Assembly: GCF_000759835.1 (NCBI RefSeq)
Contig: NZ_BBNB01000010.1
Span: 124,001-188,000, forward strand
Direction of reading: 5' to 3'
Length of the DNA stretch: 64,000 bases
From: Citrobacter sedlakii NBRC 105722
GTDB lineage: Bacteria > Pseudomonadota > Gammaproteobacteria > Enterobacterales > Enterobacteriaceae
The translations under genes were made by a program, and so were the position numbers. Shown here in pieces: positions 49,546 to 61,080 of the stretch. Numbering within the stretch: position 1 is the stretch's first letter; each line of letters opens with the position of its first letter. The notes under the pieces were generated by a model. It saw nothing but the letters and a program-made list of their open reading frames with translations. It was not told the DNA's origin and ran no database searches.

Positions 49546-49923
49546 ATGATCAATTCGCCCCGAGTGTGTGTTCAGGTACAAAGCGTCTATATTGAGGCGC
49601 AATCTTCACCTGATGATGAACGTTACGTTTTTGCCTATACCGTAACCATCCGCAATCTGGGGCGAGCGCCAGTGCAGCTATTGGGACGCTACTGGTTAAT
49701 TACCAATGGTCATGGCCGTGAAACCGAAGTCCAGGGAGAAGGCGTGGTGGGCGTTCAGCCGCACATTGATCCTGGCGAAGAATACCAGTACACCAGCGGT
49801 GCGGTGATTGAAACGCCGCTGGGCACTATGCAGGGTCATTACGAGATGATTGATGAGAACGGCGTCGCCTTTACCATCGATATTCCTGTTTTCCGACTCG
49901 CCGTTCCAACACTCATTCACTAA
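49546..49923 (+). CDS. apaG: ApaG protein
   Basis: ApaG is a small fibronectin-III-like protein associated with Co2+/Mg2+ efflux phenotypes; its biochemical role is not established. It is 125 aa from the ATG at 49546, preceded by AAGGAGAGC. A longer frame reaching into rsmA was rejected. The GRYWLITNG and [14 protein letters not shown] segments are family-typical. Confidence 0.96.
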   Translation: MINSPRVCVQVQSVYIEAQSSPDDERYVFAYTVTIRNLGRAPVQLLGRYWLITNGHGRETEVQGEGVVGVQPHIDPGEEYQYTSGAVIETPLGTMQGHYEMIDENGVAFTIDIPVFRLAVPTLIH

Positions 49924-49933
49924 AACAATAGCT

Positions 49934-50782
49934 ATGGCAACATACCTTATTGGCGACGTTCACGGTTGCTACGATGAACTGATCGCATTGTTAGACCAGG
50001 TAAAATTTACCCCCGAATCCGATACCCTCTGGCTTACCGGTGATTTAGTCGCTCGCGGCCCCGGCTCGCTGGACGTGCTGCGCTATGTGAAGTCACTCGG
50101 CGACTGCGTGCGCCTGGTGCTGGGCAATCACGACCTTCATCTGTTGGCGGTGTTTGCCGGAATAAGCCGTAACAAACCCAAAGATCGGTTAGGCCCCCTG
50201 CTGGAAGCGCCCGACGCTGACGAATTGCTGAACTGGCTGCGCCGCCAGCCGCTGTTACAGATCGACGAAGAGAAAAAGCTGGTAATGGCCCATGCGGGGA
50301 TTACGCCGCAGTGGGATCTGCAGACGGCGAAAGAGTGCGCGCGCGATGTCGAAGCCGTGCTGTCGAGCGACTCTTATCCTTTCTTCCTTGATGCGATGTA
50401 CGGCGACATGCCGAATAACTGGTCGCCAGCGCTAACAGGACTGGCGCGTCTGCGTTTTATCACTAACGCCTTTACCCGTATGCGGTATTGCTTCCCGAAC
50501 GGTCAACTGGACATGTACAGCAAAGAGTCACCCGAAGACGCGCCCGCGCCGCTAAAGCCGTGGTTCGCCATTCCCGGTCCGGTAAGTGAGGAATACAGCA
50601 TCGCCTTTGGGCATTGGGCCTCGCTGGAAGGCAAAGGTACGCCGGAAGGGATTTATGCGCTGGATACCGGCTGCTGCTGGGGCGGGGAGTTGACCTGTCT
50701 GCGCTGGGAAGACAAGCGTTATTTTGTCCAGCCGTCGAATCGTCAGATGGATATGGGCGAAGGCGAAGCAGTCAACGCCTGA
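49934..50782 (+). CDS. apaH: Bis(5'-nucleosyl)-tetraphosphatase (symmetrical)
   Basis: ApaH cleaves Ap4A to two ADP and also decaps Np4-capped RNAs. It is 282 aa from the ATG at 49934 ([16 protein letters not shown]). The metallophosphatase motifs GDVHG, GDLVARG and GNHDLH are all present. The frame is open further upstream inside apaG, but that extension has no family match. Confidence 0.97.
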   Translation: MATYLIGDVHGCYDELIALLDQVKFTPESDTLWLTGDLVARGPGSLDVLRYVKSLGDCVRLVLGNHDLHLLAVFAGISRNKPKDRLGPLLEAPDADELLNWLRRQPLLQIDEEKKLVMAHAGITPQWDLQTAKECARDVEAVLSSDSYPFFLDAMYGDMPNNWSPALTGLARLRFITNAFTRMRYCFPNGQLDMYSKESPEDAPAPLKPWFAIPGPVSEEYSIAFGHWASLEGKGTPEGIYALDTGCCWGGELTCLRWEDKRYFVQPSNRQMDMGEGEAVNA

Positions 50783-50783
50783 C

Positions 50784-50825
50784 GGTGCATGCCGGATGGC
50801 GTTGCGCTTATCCGGCCCACACGAG
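50784..50825. repeat. REP element between apaH and folA
   Basis: GCCGGATGGCGTTGCGCTTATCCGGC forms an imperfect palindrome of the REP type in the gap between convergent apaH and folA, and a second CCGGCATAAAG fragment follows near 50851. It probably acts at transcript ends. Confidence 0.75.
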
Positions 50826-50863
50826 ATTGACCGGTCGCAGGCAACCCTCCGGCATAAAGCGGA

Positions 50864-51343
<480 letters not shown>

Positions 51344-51376
51344 TTATTCATTCCCGGATACAAAAAAATTGTCGCC

Positions 51377-51405
51377 ACTATACGTAAAGAGCAATCTTTC
51401 GTCGA
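51377..51405 (-). promoter_or_regulatory. Candidate folA promoter
   Basis: On the minus strand TATAGT lies at 51382-51377, about 33 bp before the folA ATG, with a weak TCGACG at the -35 position 17 bp upstream. This matches where the E. coli folA promoter lies. Confidence 0.55.
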
Positions 51406-51447
51406 CTGACGAAAAGAGGAAGAACACGAAAATTTTCCGTTCTGCTG

Positions 51448-51476
51448 GCGAGTCCACGTCTTGCGGGTGGACTCGC
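51448..51476. other. Perfect inverted repeat between kefC and folA
   Basis: GCGAGTCCAC (51448-51457) and GTGGACTCGC (51467-51476) form a perfect 10-bp stem with a 9-nt loop. Neither strand has a T run directly after it. It lies after the kefC stop and upstream of the folA promoter, so it could be a weak terminator for kefFC or an operator. Confidence 0.6.
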
Positions 51477-51527
51477 TGCATTACAGTAATTTAAAAACAG
51501 CGACTTAGTAGTAAAGTTTGCGGTACA

Positions 51528-53402
51528 TCACACTTTTACCCCGGTTGGCGGTTTAACGTCCGGCTCATCGGCGATGTCGCCGGTGTGCTTGCCTTCCTCC
51601 GTTCCCTGCCAGCCGTGACGCTGTACCAACGACAAATGTTCACGGTCCTCGGTGATGATTTCGCTGAGCATCGCGCTGGTACGTTTATACACTGCCGCAC
51701 GAGAAGTGGTATCGTTTTCGCCCTTCGCCATCTCCTCAACCATTCGAGTGTTATAGCGGCGGAACAGATCGGCGCGCTCGCGTGCCTCGTAGCGTCCCAG
51801 CCCGAGATTTTCCAGCGCCAGCCGTCCGGTTTTCAACGCACCTTCAAAGGTTTCACGCTCAGGTTGCTCCACCCCGGCCTGACGCAGACGAATGTAGTGA
51901 TCGACATCACGCGCGCGGGCGATAATCTGCAAATTCGGGAAATGCGCTTTGACCATTTCCGTCAGCGCCAGGCTGGTTTGCGGATCGTCAATGGCGTTGA
52001 TTAGCACTTCCGCTTTCGCCGCCCCGGCGGATTCCAGCAGATCCATTCGCGTTGCGTCGCCGTAAAACACCTTCATGCCGAATTTGCGCAGCGTTTCAAT
52101 ATGATCCGGGTCATGGTCGAGGACCACCATTTTTACCCCGCTGGAGAGCAGCAAACGGCCGGTAATCTGCCCGAAGCGCCCAAAGCCGGCAATAATCACC
52201 CGCGGCTGTTCCTCATCGATTTCATCCGCTTCGCGTTCTTCCCCGGCGGCATTTTTCTCCAGACGGGTAAGGATGACGAGGAAGATCGGCGTCGCGGCCA
52301 TAGAGAGCGCCACCGCCAGCGTCAGCGCTTTCGCCCATTCCGGATCCAACACGCCCGCCATCTGCGCCGCGCCAAACACCACAAACGCGAACTCGCTGCC
52401 CTGTCCCAGCAGCACCGCGAACCAGCGACGCTGTTTATTCGGCACCTTCAGCGGGCGGGCAATCAGCCATAACATGCCGGTCTTAATAACCAGAAAGCCC
52501 ACCAGCAGAATGATAATGCGCAAAGGATTATCAATAAGCGTGCCGAAGTCTATCGACATGCCGACGCCGATAAAGAACAGCCCAAGCAGCAGGCCTTTAA
52601 ACGGTTCAATATCGCTTTCCAGAGCGTGACGATACTCCGAGCTTGCCAGCAGTACACCTGCCAGAAACGCGCCCATCGCCATTGACAGCCCCACTTCTTC
52701 CAGCAACAGACCGAAGCCGAACACCAGAAACAACGCCACGGCGCTGAACACTTCGCGCAAACCAGAACGCGCGACAAAGCGCAACGCCGGACGCGTGACA
52801 TAGCGCCCGAGCAAAATCACCAGCGCCAGCGCGCCGACCACCTTCAGCGCTGACAGCGCAAACGCGCCCAGCGTTGTTGACGCGCCGCTGGCTGCCAGCA
52901 GGGGGATCATCGCCACCAGCGGTATAGCCGCAATATCCTGAAACAGCAGCACCGCAAAGGCGCTGCGCCCCATCTGCGAGACGGTAAGATTTCGCTCATT
53001 CATTGCCTGCATCGCTATCGCCGTGGAGGAGAGCGCCAGGGTCAGGCCGATCAGCTCCGCCACCTGCCAACGCAGGCCGAGGAACATACAGAACAGGCCG
53101 ATCAGCCCGCCGCACACGACCATCTGTAGCGCGCCGCCGCCAAACACCGAGGCCCGGAGCTTCCAGAGACGCTGGGGATCCAGCTCAAGGCCAATGACAA
53201 ACAGCATCAGCACCACGCCGATTTCCGCAAAGTGCAGTATCGACTCTGCGTCAGTGACCAACCGAAGCCCCCAGGGACCAATGATGCACCCGGCAATCAG
53301 ATAGCCGAGCACCGACCCCAGACCGAGCCGCACCGCAATCGGGACAATCAGTGCCGCGGAACCGAGATAAATCAGCGCCTGTATCAGCGTATGGCTATCC
53401 AT
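51528..53402 (-). CDS. kefC: Glutathione-regulated potassium efflux protein KefC
   Basis: KefC is a K+/H+ antiporter (CPA2 family) gated by glutathione adducts, protecting against electrophiles. It is 624 aa (E. coli 620) from the ATG at 53402 ([21 protein letters not shown]). The membrane domain is followed by a KTN Rossmann domain ([18 protein letters not shown]). The longer frame into kefF was rejected. The start overlaps the kefF end by 8 bp, so the two are coupled. Confidence 0.97.
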   Translation of the reverse strand: MDSHTLIQALIYLGSAALIVPIAVRLGLGSVLGYLIAGCIIGPWGLRLVTDAESILHFAEIGVVLMLFVIGLELDPQRLWKLRASVFGGGALQMVVCGGLIGLFCMFLGLRWQVAELIGLTLALSSTAIAMQAMNERNLTVSQMGRSAFAVLLFQDIAAIPLVAMIPLLAASGASTTLGAFALSALKVVGALALVILLGRYVTRPALRFVARSGLREVFSAVALFLVFGFGLLLEEVGLSMAMGAFLAGVLLASSEYRHALESDIEPFKGLLLGLFFIGVGMSIDFGTLIDNPLRIIILLVGFLVIKTGMLWLIARPLKVPNKQRRWFAVLLGQGSEFAFVVFGAAQMAGVLDPEWAKALTLAVALSMAATPIFLVILTRLEKNAAGEEREADEIDEEQPRVIIAGFGRFGQITGRLLLSSGVKMVVLDHDPDHIETLRKFGMKVFYGDATRMDLLESAGAAKAEVLINAIDDPQTSLALTEMVKAHFPNLQIIARARDVDHYIRLRQAGVEQPERETFEGALKTGRLALENLGLGRYEARERADLFRRYNTRMVEEMAKGENDTTSRAAVYKRTSAMLSEIITEDREHLSLVQRHGWQGTEEGKHTGDIADEPDVKPPTGVKV

Positions 53403-53925
53403 TGTGCGCCTCCTGCCACTCCAGCAAACGTTGTTTGTAACGCCGCGCCTGCGCTTGCAGGGTTTCATCATCGCAGATAAACGTGCAGTGCATCGCAAAC
53501 GGCGGGAGCCAGTTGAGACCACAATAAAGCGCCGTCGCCTGGAGAGGTTGTGAAAGCACCGAAAATCCCGGATGCGAGCCGATCTCGAAATGATTCTCGC
53601 CCCCGCCGGTCGTAACCGCCCACATCAACTGTTTCCCCTGCAACGCCGTGCCGCCGTGACCGTAGGCCCAGCCGTGAGAGAGCACCTTATCCATCCACAG
53701 TTTGAGCAAAGGCGGCACGCTGTACCACTGCATCGGATGCTGCCAGATAATCAGATCGGCACGGGAAAGCGCCTCCTGTTCAGCGGCGATGTCGATATTG
53801 AAGTCGGGATAAAGTTGATACAGCGAACGTACTTCAACCCCTTCCAGGGTCCTTGCCTGTTCAAGCATCCGTCTATTCGCATGCGAATGCTGCGGATAAG
53901 GATGCGCGTAAATAATGAGGATCAT
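53395..53925 (-). CDS. kefF: KefC ancillary quinone oxidoreductase KefF
   Basis: KefF is a flavodoxin-fold, FMN-dependent quinone reductase needed for full KefC activity. It is 176 aa, the E. coli length. [18 protein letters not shown] at the N-terminus and the [17 protein letters not shown] segment are family-typical. Just upstream of the ATG lies a long nested palindrome that includes the presumed ribosome-binding site. Confidence 0.96.
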   Translation of the reverse strand: MILIIYAHPYPQHSHANRRMLEQARTLEGVEVRSLYQLYPDFNIDIAAEQEALSRADLIIWQHPMQWYSVPPLLKLWMDKVLSHGWAYGHGGTALQGKQLMWAVTTGGGENHFEIGSHPGFSVLSQPLQATALYCGLNWLPPFAMHCTFICDDETLQAQARRYKQRLLEWQEAHNG

Positions 53926-53927
53926 GT

Positions 53928-53989
53928 TTAGCCTGTTTTTTTAGTGCTCTGTTTTTTAACAGAGTGTAGTCACTAATCGAACAGGCTAA
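53928..53989 (-). promoter_or_regulatory. Nested palindrome over the kefF ribosome-binding site
   Basis: Three arm pairs are nested: TTAGCCTGTT (53928-53937) with AACAGGCTAA (53980-53989); TTAGTG (53941-53946) with CACTAA (53971-53976); CTCTGTT (53947-53953) with AACAGAG (53958-53964). In the kefF leader RNA this would make a long stem-loop ending two bases before the ATG, burying the CAGG Shine-Dalgarno candidate. It could equally be a DNA operator or the end of the upstream lipoprotein transcript. Confidence 0.65.
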
Positions 53990-54028
53990 TAGTGAATATA
54001 ATTGAGCAGCCTAATGGATAAAACTGAA

Positions 54029-54262
54029 TTAGTTATCCAGCTCGCTCATGTTTTTCACCTGGTCACGGTTAATCTGTTCCGTCTGACCGGTTTCGGCGTT
54101 TTTGTAAGATACCAGCCCGGTGTCGTCATCCACCTGCGGTTTGCCGTCGGTGACAATGGTTCTGCCGTCGGTGGTGCGTACCGCCTGGTTTGAGGAACAG
54201 CCCACGACGGTGAAGACGGTTGCTGCGGCCAAAATAGACGCGATCAGTCGATGCTTTTGCAT
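54029..54262 (-). CDS. Small YgdI/YgdR-like lipoprotein
   Basis: This is a 77-aa secreted lipoprotein. The signal peptide (KHRLIASILAAATVFTVV) ends in a lipobox-type VVGC with C22 as the lipidation site; serine at +2 predicts the outer membrane. The mature 56 residues (RTTDGRTIVTDGKPQVDDDT, YKNAETGQTEQINRDQV) resemble the DUF903 / YgdI-YgdR family of enteric lipoproteins of unknown function. A GGGAGAATACC ribosome site precedes the ATG. I do not recall a gene here in E. coli K-12. Confidence 0.85.
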   Translation of the reverse strand: MQKHRLIASILAAATVFTVVGCSSNQAVRTTDGRTIVTDGKPQVDDDTGLVSYKNAETGQTEQINRDQVKNMSELDN

Positions 54263-54364
54263 GGTATTCTCCCTGCTTTTCAGTCATTTTCTGTTACTTA
54301 CCCGTTAACTGTAGCCTAAGGGGTTGACGCTGAACGCAAATGCAGAACACTCTGAATGGCGTCG

Positions 54365-55696
54365 TTAGCGCAGCGGCGACCTGCGGAGGGTCATGGTGCT
54401 GGTTTCAGCTAACGTCAGGCCACGGGTTTCAGGGGCGAAGGCAATGGAGATTAACAGCCCAACCAGCGAAATTCCGGCGCCCATCAACATAACGTGACTG
54501 ATGCCGTATTTCGTAATGAAAATCGGCAGCGCCCAGGTCGAAAGGATGGTGCCAATACGGCTCAACGACATGATGACGCCGACCGCCGAGGCGCGAATAT
54601 CGGTAGGAAACAGCTCATTCGGATACAACCACTGAAGGTTTCCCGGCCCGCCGGAAAAAAAGGCGTAAACCGCAAACGCCGTAACTACCAGCCCAATCCC
54701 CATTTCCGGTATCAGCCCTAACACCGCTAACGCCAGCGTCATCATCACAAAACTGCCGATCAGCAGGGGTCGTCGACCCGCGCTGTTGAGCCAGAACATG
54801 GGAGGAATGCAGCCCAGCATAAAGAACAGACTGATGACCACGTTGCCCAGCGCGGCGCTTTTCCCGGCCCCCAGTCCCAACAACCCCACAATCTGCGGAC
54901 CAAAGGTGTAAATGGCAAACATCGGGATCACCTGACAGGTCCAGATAGCCGCGACAAACAGCACAAACGGGAAGTGACGACGATTAAAAAGCTGTAAAAA
55001 GCGCGTTTCCTGCGGCGGTTCTTCTTCAAACGCTACCGGCTCGCCAAACAGCTTAATCATCATCGCTTCACACTCTTTCACCCGCCCCTTGCGCAGTAAC
55101 CAGCGCGGCGACTCAGGCAGATCGAAGCGTCCGACCAGGATCAAAATACAGGGTATGGCCGCGCTACCCAGCATCCAGCGCCAGCCGCCCTCCACGTCAT
55201 ACAGCCAGTAACCAACCAGATCGGCACAGGTCGCGCCGACATACCACATGGCGGCAATAAAACTGATGGAGAACGCCCGCTGACGAGTGTTGGAAAACTC
55301 GGTAATCATGGAGGTGGCAATCGGATAATCCGCGCCGATCACCACACCGATCAACACCCGCATCACCAGCAGTTCCGCTGGGGTGGAAACAAACATGGTC
55401 GCCAGCGATATCCCCCCAATCGCGATGATATCGATAAGGAACATTTTTCGGCGCCCGACCTTGTCAGAGATATAGCCAAACAGCGAGGTTCCGACGAACA
55501 GCCCGGCCAGGGTGCCAGCGCCGAGCAGCCCCAGCCACCCGGCGTCGAGTTTGAGCGCTGGCGTAAGTTGCTCAAGCGCAACGCCAATTATCACCAGCAC
55601 ATACCCGTCGAGGAAGGGACCTCCGCTTCCCCACAGCATGATCCTGCGGTGAATGGATGAAAATTTTATGTCCTCAAAATTCCGTGGCTGTTGCAT
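54365..55696 (-). CDS. yaaU: MFS transporter YaaU
   Basis: YaaU is a major-facilitator permease of the sugar/metabolite-transporter class; its substrate is unknown to me. It lies next to fix/cai, which hints at a carnitine-related substrate, but this is inference. It is 443 aa from the ATG at 55696 (MQQPRNFEDIKFSSIHRRI), which has AGGA seven bases upstream; a longer frame overlaps fixX. DKVGRRKM and PESPRWLL motifs are typical of the family. Confidence 0.92.
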   Translation of the reverse strand: MQQPRNFEDIKFSSIHRRIMLWGSGGPFLDGYVLVIIGVALEQLTPALKLDAGWLGLLGAGTLAGLFVGTSLFGYISDKVGRRKMFLIDIIAIGGISLATMFVSTPAELLVMRVLIGVVIGADYPIATSMITEFSNTRQRAFSISFIAAMWYVGATCADLVGYWLYDVEGGWRWMLGSAAIPCILILVGRFDLPESPRWLLRKGRVKECEAMMIKLFGEPVAFEEEPPQETRFLQLFNRRHFPFVLFVAAIWTCQVIPMFAIYTFGPQIVGLLGLGAGKSAALGNVVISLFFMLGCIPPMFWLNSAGRRPLLIGSFVMMTLALAVLGLIPEMGIGLVVTAFAVYAFFSGGPGNLQWLYPNELFPTDIRASAVGVIMSLSRIGTILSTWALPIFITKYGISHVMLMGAGISLVGLLISIAFAPETRGLTLAETSTMTLRRSPLR

Positions 55697-55757
55697 GAGC
55701 ATATCCTGTGTAAACATCCTGCCTGATGACCCTTCGCATCGCCATCCGGCGCCCGGT

Positions 55758-56045
55758 TTAGCCGTAGCGAAATTCCACACCAAAGGTGCCGCGCGGGTAT
55801 TCCCATTTCTCCAGCGCCGTCCCCAGCCCGAGGATGCGGCAGGTACCGCATTCCAGGCATCCCGCATAGTCAAAACGCACGCTGCCGTCATCCTGTTTTT
55901 TGTACAGCCCGGCAGGGCACGCCTTGACCAGTACATCCAGCACCTGCTGATTCGCATCGCTTTTCACGATGATGTGCGGATGCTCCTCATCGACATTGAA
56001 TTTATTGACGCCCAGTTTGACGTCCACATTGACGGGAGAAGTCAT
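55758..56045 (-). CDS. fixX: Ferredoxin-like protein FixX
   Basis: FixX is a small iron-sulfur protein proposed to carry electrons between FixABC and carnitine reduction. It is 95 aa. Four cysteines, C43 (CPAG) and C63, C66, C69 (CLECGTC), can bind one [4Fe-4S] cluster. It overlaps the fixC stop as ATGA. REP-like bases (CGCCATCCGGCGCCCGG) follow its stop before yaaU. Confidence 0.96.
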   Translation of the reverse strand: MTSPVNVDVKLGVNKFNVDEEHPHIIVKSDANQQVLDVLVKACPAGLYKKQDDGSVRFDYAGCLECGTCRILGLGTALEKWEYPRGTFGVEFRYG

Positions 56046-57328
56046 AATGCGGTCACTCCTTTCAGACCATCTTTCATCAGATTGATGAAGCCTACGTTTT
56101 TCGCGTGACGCAGGATTTTCTTACGCAGCGGCACCGGCGCGCTGCCGTCGACGGTGAACAGGTCGCGGGCGATCCCCACCGCCATTTCCGGGTAGCGGGT
56201 AAACATCCGGGGATTATCCAGCAGCGCGGGCAAACGCTGATACATCCGCATATCCCGTAGCGGGCCGTCTTCAAGGTACTGGCGATACGTTGCCAGCCCC
56301 TGACGGCTAAAATCATTGCGCAGCCTCGCCGAGAGCACCGCTTTTGCCGCCGCTTCGCCAGCGGCAACGGCTAAATCCATACCGCGAATGGTGAATCCCA
56401 GGTTCAGGCACATTCCTGCGGCATCGCCGGCAATCAGCACACCGTCGCCTACCAGTTCAGGCTGCATGTTCATCCCGGCTTCCGGTACGACATGCGCCGC
56501 ATATTCAACCAGCTTGCCGCCGGCTATCAGCGGCGCGACGGCCGGATGCTGTTTAAAATCTTCCAGCATTTGCGGAACCGATTTTTTCGCCTCCTGTAAA
56601 TGATGAAGGCCACATACCAGCCCCAGCGAAAGCGTACTTTCATTGGTATAGAGGAAGCCCCCGCCCATCAGGCCATCGGTAGGCGAACCGGCGAACAGGC
56701 AGGCCGCGCCTTCGTTGCCCTGGAGCTGAAAACGATCCTCAATAACCGCTTTCGGCAGTTCGATCAGCTCTTTCACCCCCACCGCGACGTGCGCAGCGTC
56801 GACCCGTTTCGCCATACCCAGCTTTTCCGCGAGCAGGGAGTTCACCCCGTCGGCGAGGATCACCACATTTCCTTCAATGATCTCGCCGTCGGCTTCAACG
56901 CCCACCACTTTGCCATCGCGCTGTACCACGTTATCCACGCGGATCCCGGCAATCAGCTGTGCGCCCGCCGCTTCGGCCTGATCCATCAGCCAGCCGTCAA
57001 ACCGGCTGCGCAGCACCGAATAAGAAACCTCTGCTGGCGAAGCGCTTTCCGCGTTGAGATAGTCCACCGTCATCGCACCGCGTTCGGTCATAAAGGACAA
57101 TTTTTCGTGAGTGATGACGCGCTCAACGGGAGCCTGCTGCGCAAACCCCGGGATAATGCGTTCGAGGCTGTGCGCGTAAATGCGCCCGCCGGTGACATTC
57201 TTCGCGCCCGCCGAATTCCCACGTTCGATAACCAGCACTTGCGCCCCTTCCCGGGCAAGCACCAATGCCGCAACGGACCCGGCGAGCCCTGCCCCTACGA
57301 TAATGGCGTCAAAGATATCTTCAGACAT
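56042..57328 (-). CDS. fixC: ETF-quinone-oxidoreductase-like flavoprotein FixC
   Basis: FixC resembles electron-transfer-flavoprotein:quinone oxidoreductase and is thought to act in the electron path to carnitine metabolism. It is 428 aa. The FAD-binding GAGLAG motif is at residues 12-17 (IIVGAGLAGSVAALVLAREG), with DGVNSLLAEKL and GDAAGMCLN FAD motifs further on. Confidence 0.96.
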   Translation of the reverse strand: MSEDIFDAIIVGAGLAGSVAALVLAREGAQVLVIERGNSAGAKNVTGGRIYAHSLERIIPGFAQQAPVERVITHEKLSFMTERGAMTVDYLNAESASPAEVSYSVLRSRFDGWLMDQAEAAGAQLIAGIRVDNVVQRDGKVVGVEADGEIIEGNVVILADGVNSLLAEKLGMAKRVDAAHVAVGVKELIELPKAVIEDRFQLQGNEGAACLFAGSPTDGLMGGGFLYTNESTLSLGLVCGLHHLQEAKKSVPQMLEDFKQHPAVAPLIAGGKLVEYAAHVVPEAGMNMQPELVGDGVLIAGDAAGMCLNLGFTIRGMDLAVAAGEAAAKAVLSARLRNDFSRQGLATYRQYLEDGPLRDMRMYQRLPALLDNPRMFTRYPEMAVGIARDLFTVDGSAPVPLRKKILRHAKNVGFINLMKDGLKGVTAL

Positions 57329-57350
57329 ACATCCTCCCTGCTGGTGTGGA

Positions 57351-58292
57351 TTAGCGCGCCAGAGCGGCGGTCAGCGCAGGAAGGATCTTCAGCGCATCGC
57401 CGACAATGCCGTAGTCCGCGTACTGAAAGATCGGCGCATTTTTGTCTTTGTTAATGGCAAAGATGGTCTGCGCGCCGTTCGCCCCAACCATGTGCTGGAT
57501 CTGCCCGGAGATCCCTACCGCCAGATACAGCTCGGGTTTCAGCATCAGATTTGAGATCCCGACATAGCGCTCATGCGCCATCCACTTCTCGTTTTCCGCA
57601 ACCGGACGAGAGCAGGCCAGTTCGGCGCCGATGGCCTGACATAGCGCTTGCGCCAGCGCGATATTCTCCTGGCTGCCGATGCCGCGCCCCACGCTGACCA
57701 CCAGCCGCGCTTTGTCGAGGTCGACGCGCTGGCTCTGACGCGCCTCGGTGGCGGTACGGGTTACGCTTGTCTCCGGCGCCTGCCATGCCACAACATGCGT
57801 CTCGCCGCTGCGTGACGCGTCCGGCTGCGGCGCGTCAAACGTCCCGCTATTGAGCGTGATCACCGCGAAAGGCGATGTCACGGTCTCGTTCCCTATCGCC
57901 AGGCCGCCATACACCATATGTTTGACCTGTGCATGACCGTCCTGGCAGAGTACGTCGCTGGCGTCGTTTGAGACCGCCGCGGCGAGACGATGGCCCAGCT
58001 TAGCCGCCAGTAGCTTGCCGCGACGGGTATTGGGCAGCAAAACCAGTCCGGCGTCGCCCTGCTGACGGATGGTCTGCGCAATGACGTCCGCATAATCCTC
58101 CACCATGCGGTCGTCCGGTTTCCCCTGCAACAGCCACACGCGCTCCGCACCGCACTGCAACGCCGTTGTCTCCTCGTCGGCGTGCTGCACAAACGCATTC
58201 ACTTGTTCACCTAAAATCCGCGCGCCGCCGATCAGTTCCGGCAGGCGTGAAGCCATATCGCTGAAAACCCAGACGCTGGAAAACTTGCTCAT
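57351..58292 (-). CDS. fixB: Electron transfer flavoprotein alpha-like subunit FixB
   Basis: FixB is the ETF alpha-type subunit and pairs with FixA in electron transfer for anaerobic carnitine reduction. It is 313 aa. The C-terminal FAD domain carries [20 protein letters not shown] and [20 protein letters not shown], both ETF-alpha signatures. It lies 11 bp after fixA. Confidence 0.96.
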   Translation of the reverse strand: MSKFSSVWVFSDMASRLPELIGGARILGEQVNAFVQHADEETTALQCGAERVWLLQGKPDDRMVEDYADVIAQTIRQQGDAGLVLLPNTRRGKLLAAKLGHRLAAAVSNDASDVLCQDGHAQVKHMVYGGLAIGNETVTSPFAVITLNSGTFDAPQPDASRSGETHVVAWQAPETSVTRTATEARQSQRVDLDKARLVVSVGRGIGSQENIALAQALCQAIGAELACSRPVAENEKWMAHERYVGISNLMLKPELYLAVGISGQIQHMVGANGAQTIFAINKDKNAPIFQYADYGIVGDALKILPALTAALAR

Positions 58293-58303
58293 AACATCCC
58301 CTT

Positions 58304-59077
58304 TTAATTAATCATTTTGCGCAAACTGTCGGCAAATACGGCGATCTGCTCTTCACCATCGCCTTCAATCACTTTGCGCAGGCGTTCTCGCTGCTTCGGC
58401 GCGGCTACTGTTTGTGAGGAACGCGCTTCCCCTGCGTTAAACCCAATATCCGCCGCAGACCAGACCTGAACCGGTTTTTTCGCCGCGCCCAGAATGGCCT
58501 TCATAGACGGGATTTGCGGAGAGTTAATGTCAGTGGATACCGCCACCACGGCAGGAAGCGGGATGCAGAGGGTTTCGATTTCGTCTTCCAGCTCACGCTC
58601 AACGGTCAGCGTGCTGTCGCTCAGCGAGAGGATCTTGCTGACGCCGTTAACCGCCGGAATGTTGAGGATTTCGCCGACCAACAGACCAACCTGCTGCGCG
58701 TACAGATCGGACGATCCGTCGCCGCAAATCAGCAGATCGAACCCCCGCTTTTGCGCTGCGGCCGCCAGAGCGCTGGCCGTCTGCTGCGGGAGCGCCTGTT
58801 CAAACGGGTCGTCAATGACCACTACCAGCTCATCCGGACCGCGCGACAGCACGTCTTTGCGTCCCTTCGCATTGGTTAGCGCTTTGCCGCCCACGCTCAG
58901 GGCGATAACCTGCGCGTCGCTGACCTGCTGTTTAAGCTGGCAGGCGGCTTCAATCGCATTCAAATCGTACTGGCTGATTTTGCTTTCGGCTTTGCTGATA
59001 TCCAGGGAACCGTCAGCATTATTAATCGAAATATCCTGTTCATCAGGTACGCTTTTATAGCAAGTCAATATCTTCAT
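58304..59077 (-). CDS. fixA: Electron transfer flavoprotein beta-like subunit FixA
   Basis: FixA is the ETF beta-type subunit. It is 257 aa from the ATG at 59077 ([16 protein letters not shown]), which has TGGAG upstream; the six-residue upstream extension was rejected. The [16 protein letters not shown] and [19 protein letters not shown] segments are family-typical. It is first of fixABCX and divergent from caiT. Confidence 0.96.
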   Translation of the reverse strand: MKILTCYKSVPDEQDISINNADGSLDISKAESKISQYDLNAIEAACQLKQQVSDAQVIALSVGGKALTNAKGRKDVLSRGPDELVVVIDDPFEQALPQQTASALAAAAQKRGFDLLICGDGSSDLYAQQVGLLVGEILNIPAVNGVSKILSLSDSTLTVERELEDEIETLCIPLPAVVAVSTDINSPQIPSMKAILGAAKKPVQVWSAADIGFNAGEARSSQTVAAPKQRERLRKVIEGDGEEQIAVFADSLRKMIN

Positions 59078-59194
59078 TGCATCTCCAGAAGTCATGAATA
59101 TCGGCGGTGTTAATTACAGATAGCACGCACGTTAATTCCGAAATAAAACCTTAATCACCATTATTGAAAATGTCACACACTGATGATTTCAACT

Positions 59195-59227
59195 TTCAAT
59201 ATTGTTAACCGCTTCACCAATATTGAA
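59195..59227. promoter_or_regulatory. CaiF-like palindrome, copy 1
   Basis: TTCAATATTG (59195-59204) and CAATATTGAA (59218-59227) are perfect inverted repeats with a 13-bp spacer. E. coli CaiF is known to recognise 11-bp inverted repeats 13 bp apart in this region. Confidence 0.75.
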
Positions 59228-59251
59228 CACAAGCGAATACAACAGTTAATT

Positions 59252-59284
59252 TTCAATATTGTTTTACGGATCACCAATATTGAA
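59252..59284. promoter_or_regulatory. CaiF-like palindrome, copy 2
   Basis: TTCAATATTG (59252-59261) and CAATATTGAA (59275-59284), again with a 13-bp spacer, lie 57 bp from copy 1. The spacers also share TCAC before the right arm. Confidence 0.75.
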
Positions 59285-59529
59285 CGCCGACGGGTATAAA
59301 AAGCGCCAAATACACCATTAACTTCTTGATTAAAAATAAAAATATCAATATCAACACCCCATAACAGCCCGTCTAAAAAGTGTGATGAGGGTAACAGAAC
59401 ACAGCCACGCGAATACCCATTATGAGTTATTCGCTCACGCGCCCCGAGGTTAAATGACCATCAACAACTATGTAATAAAAATAGAACAATTGGGAACGAA
59501 TAATACATTCATTTTTAAACTGGAATTAG

Positions 59530-61077
<1,548 letters not shown>

Positions 61078-61080
61078 AAG

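Noticed and set aside
49850-49933. Upstream in-frame extension of apaH inside apaG
   Set aside because: The family starts at [11 protein letters not shown]; the extension is apaG sequence read in another frame.
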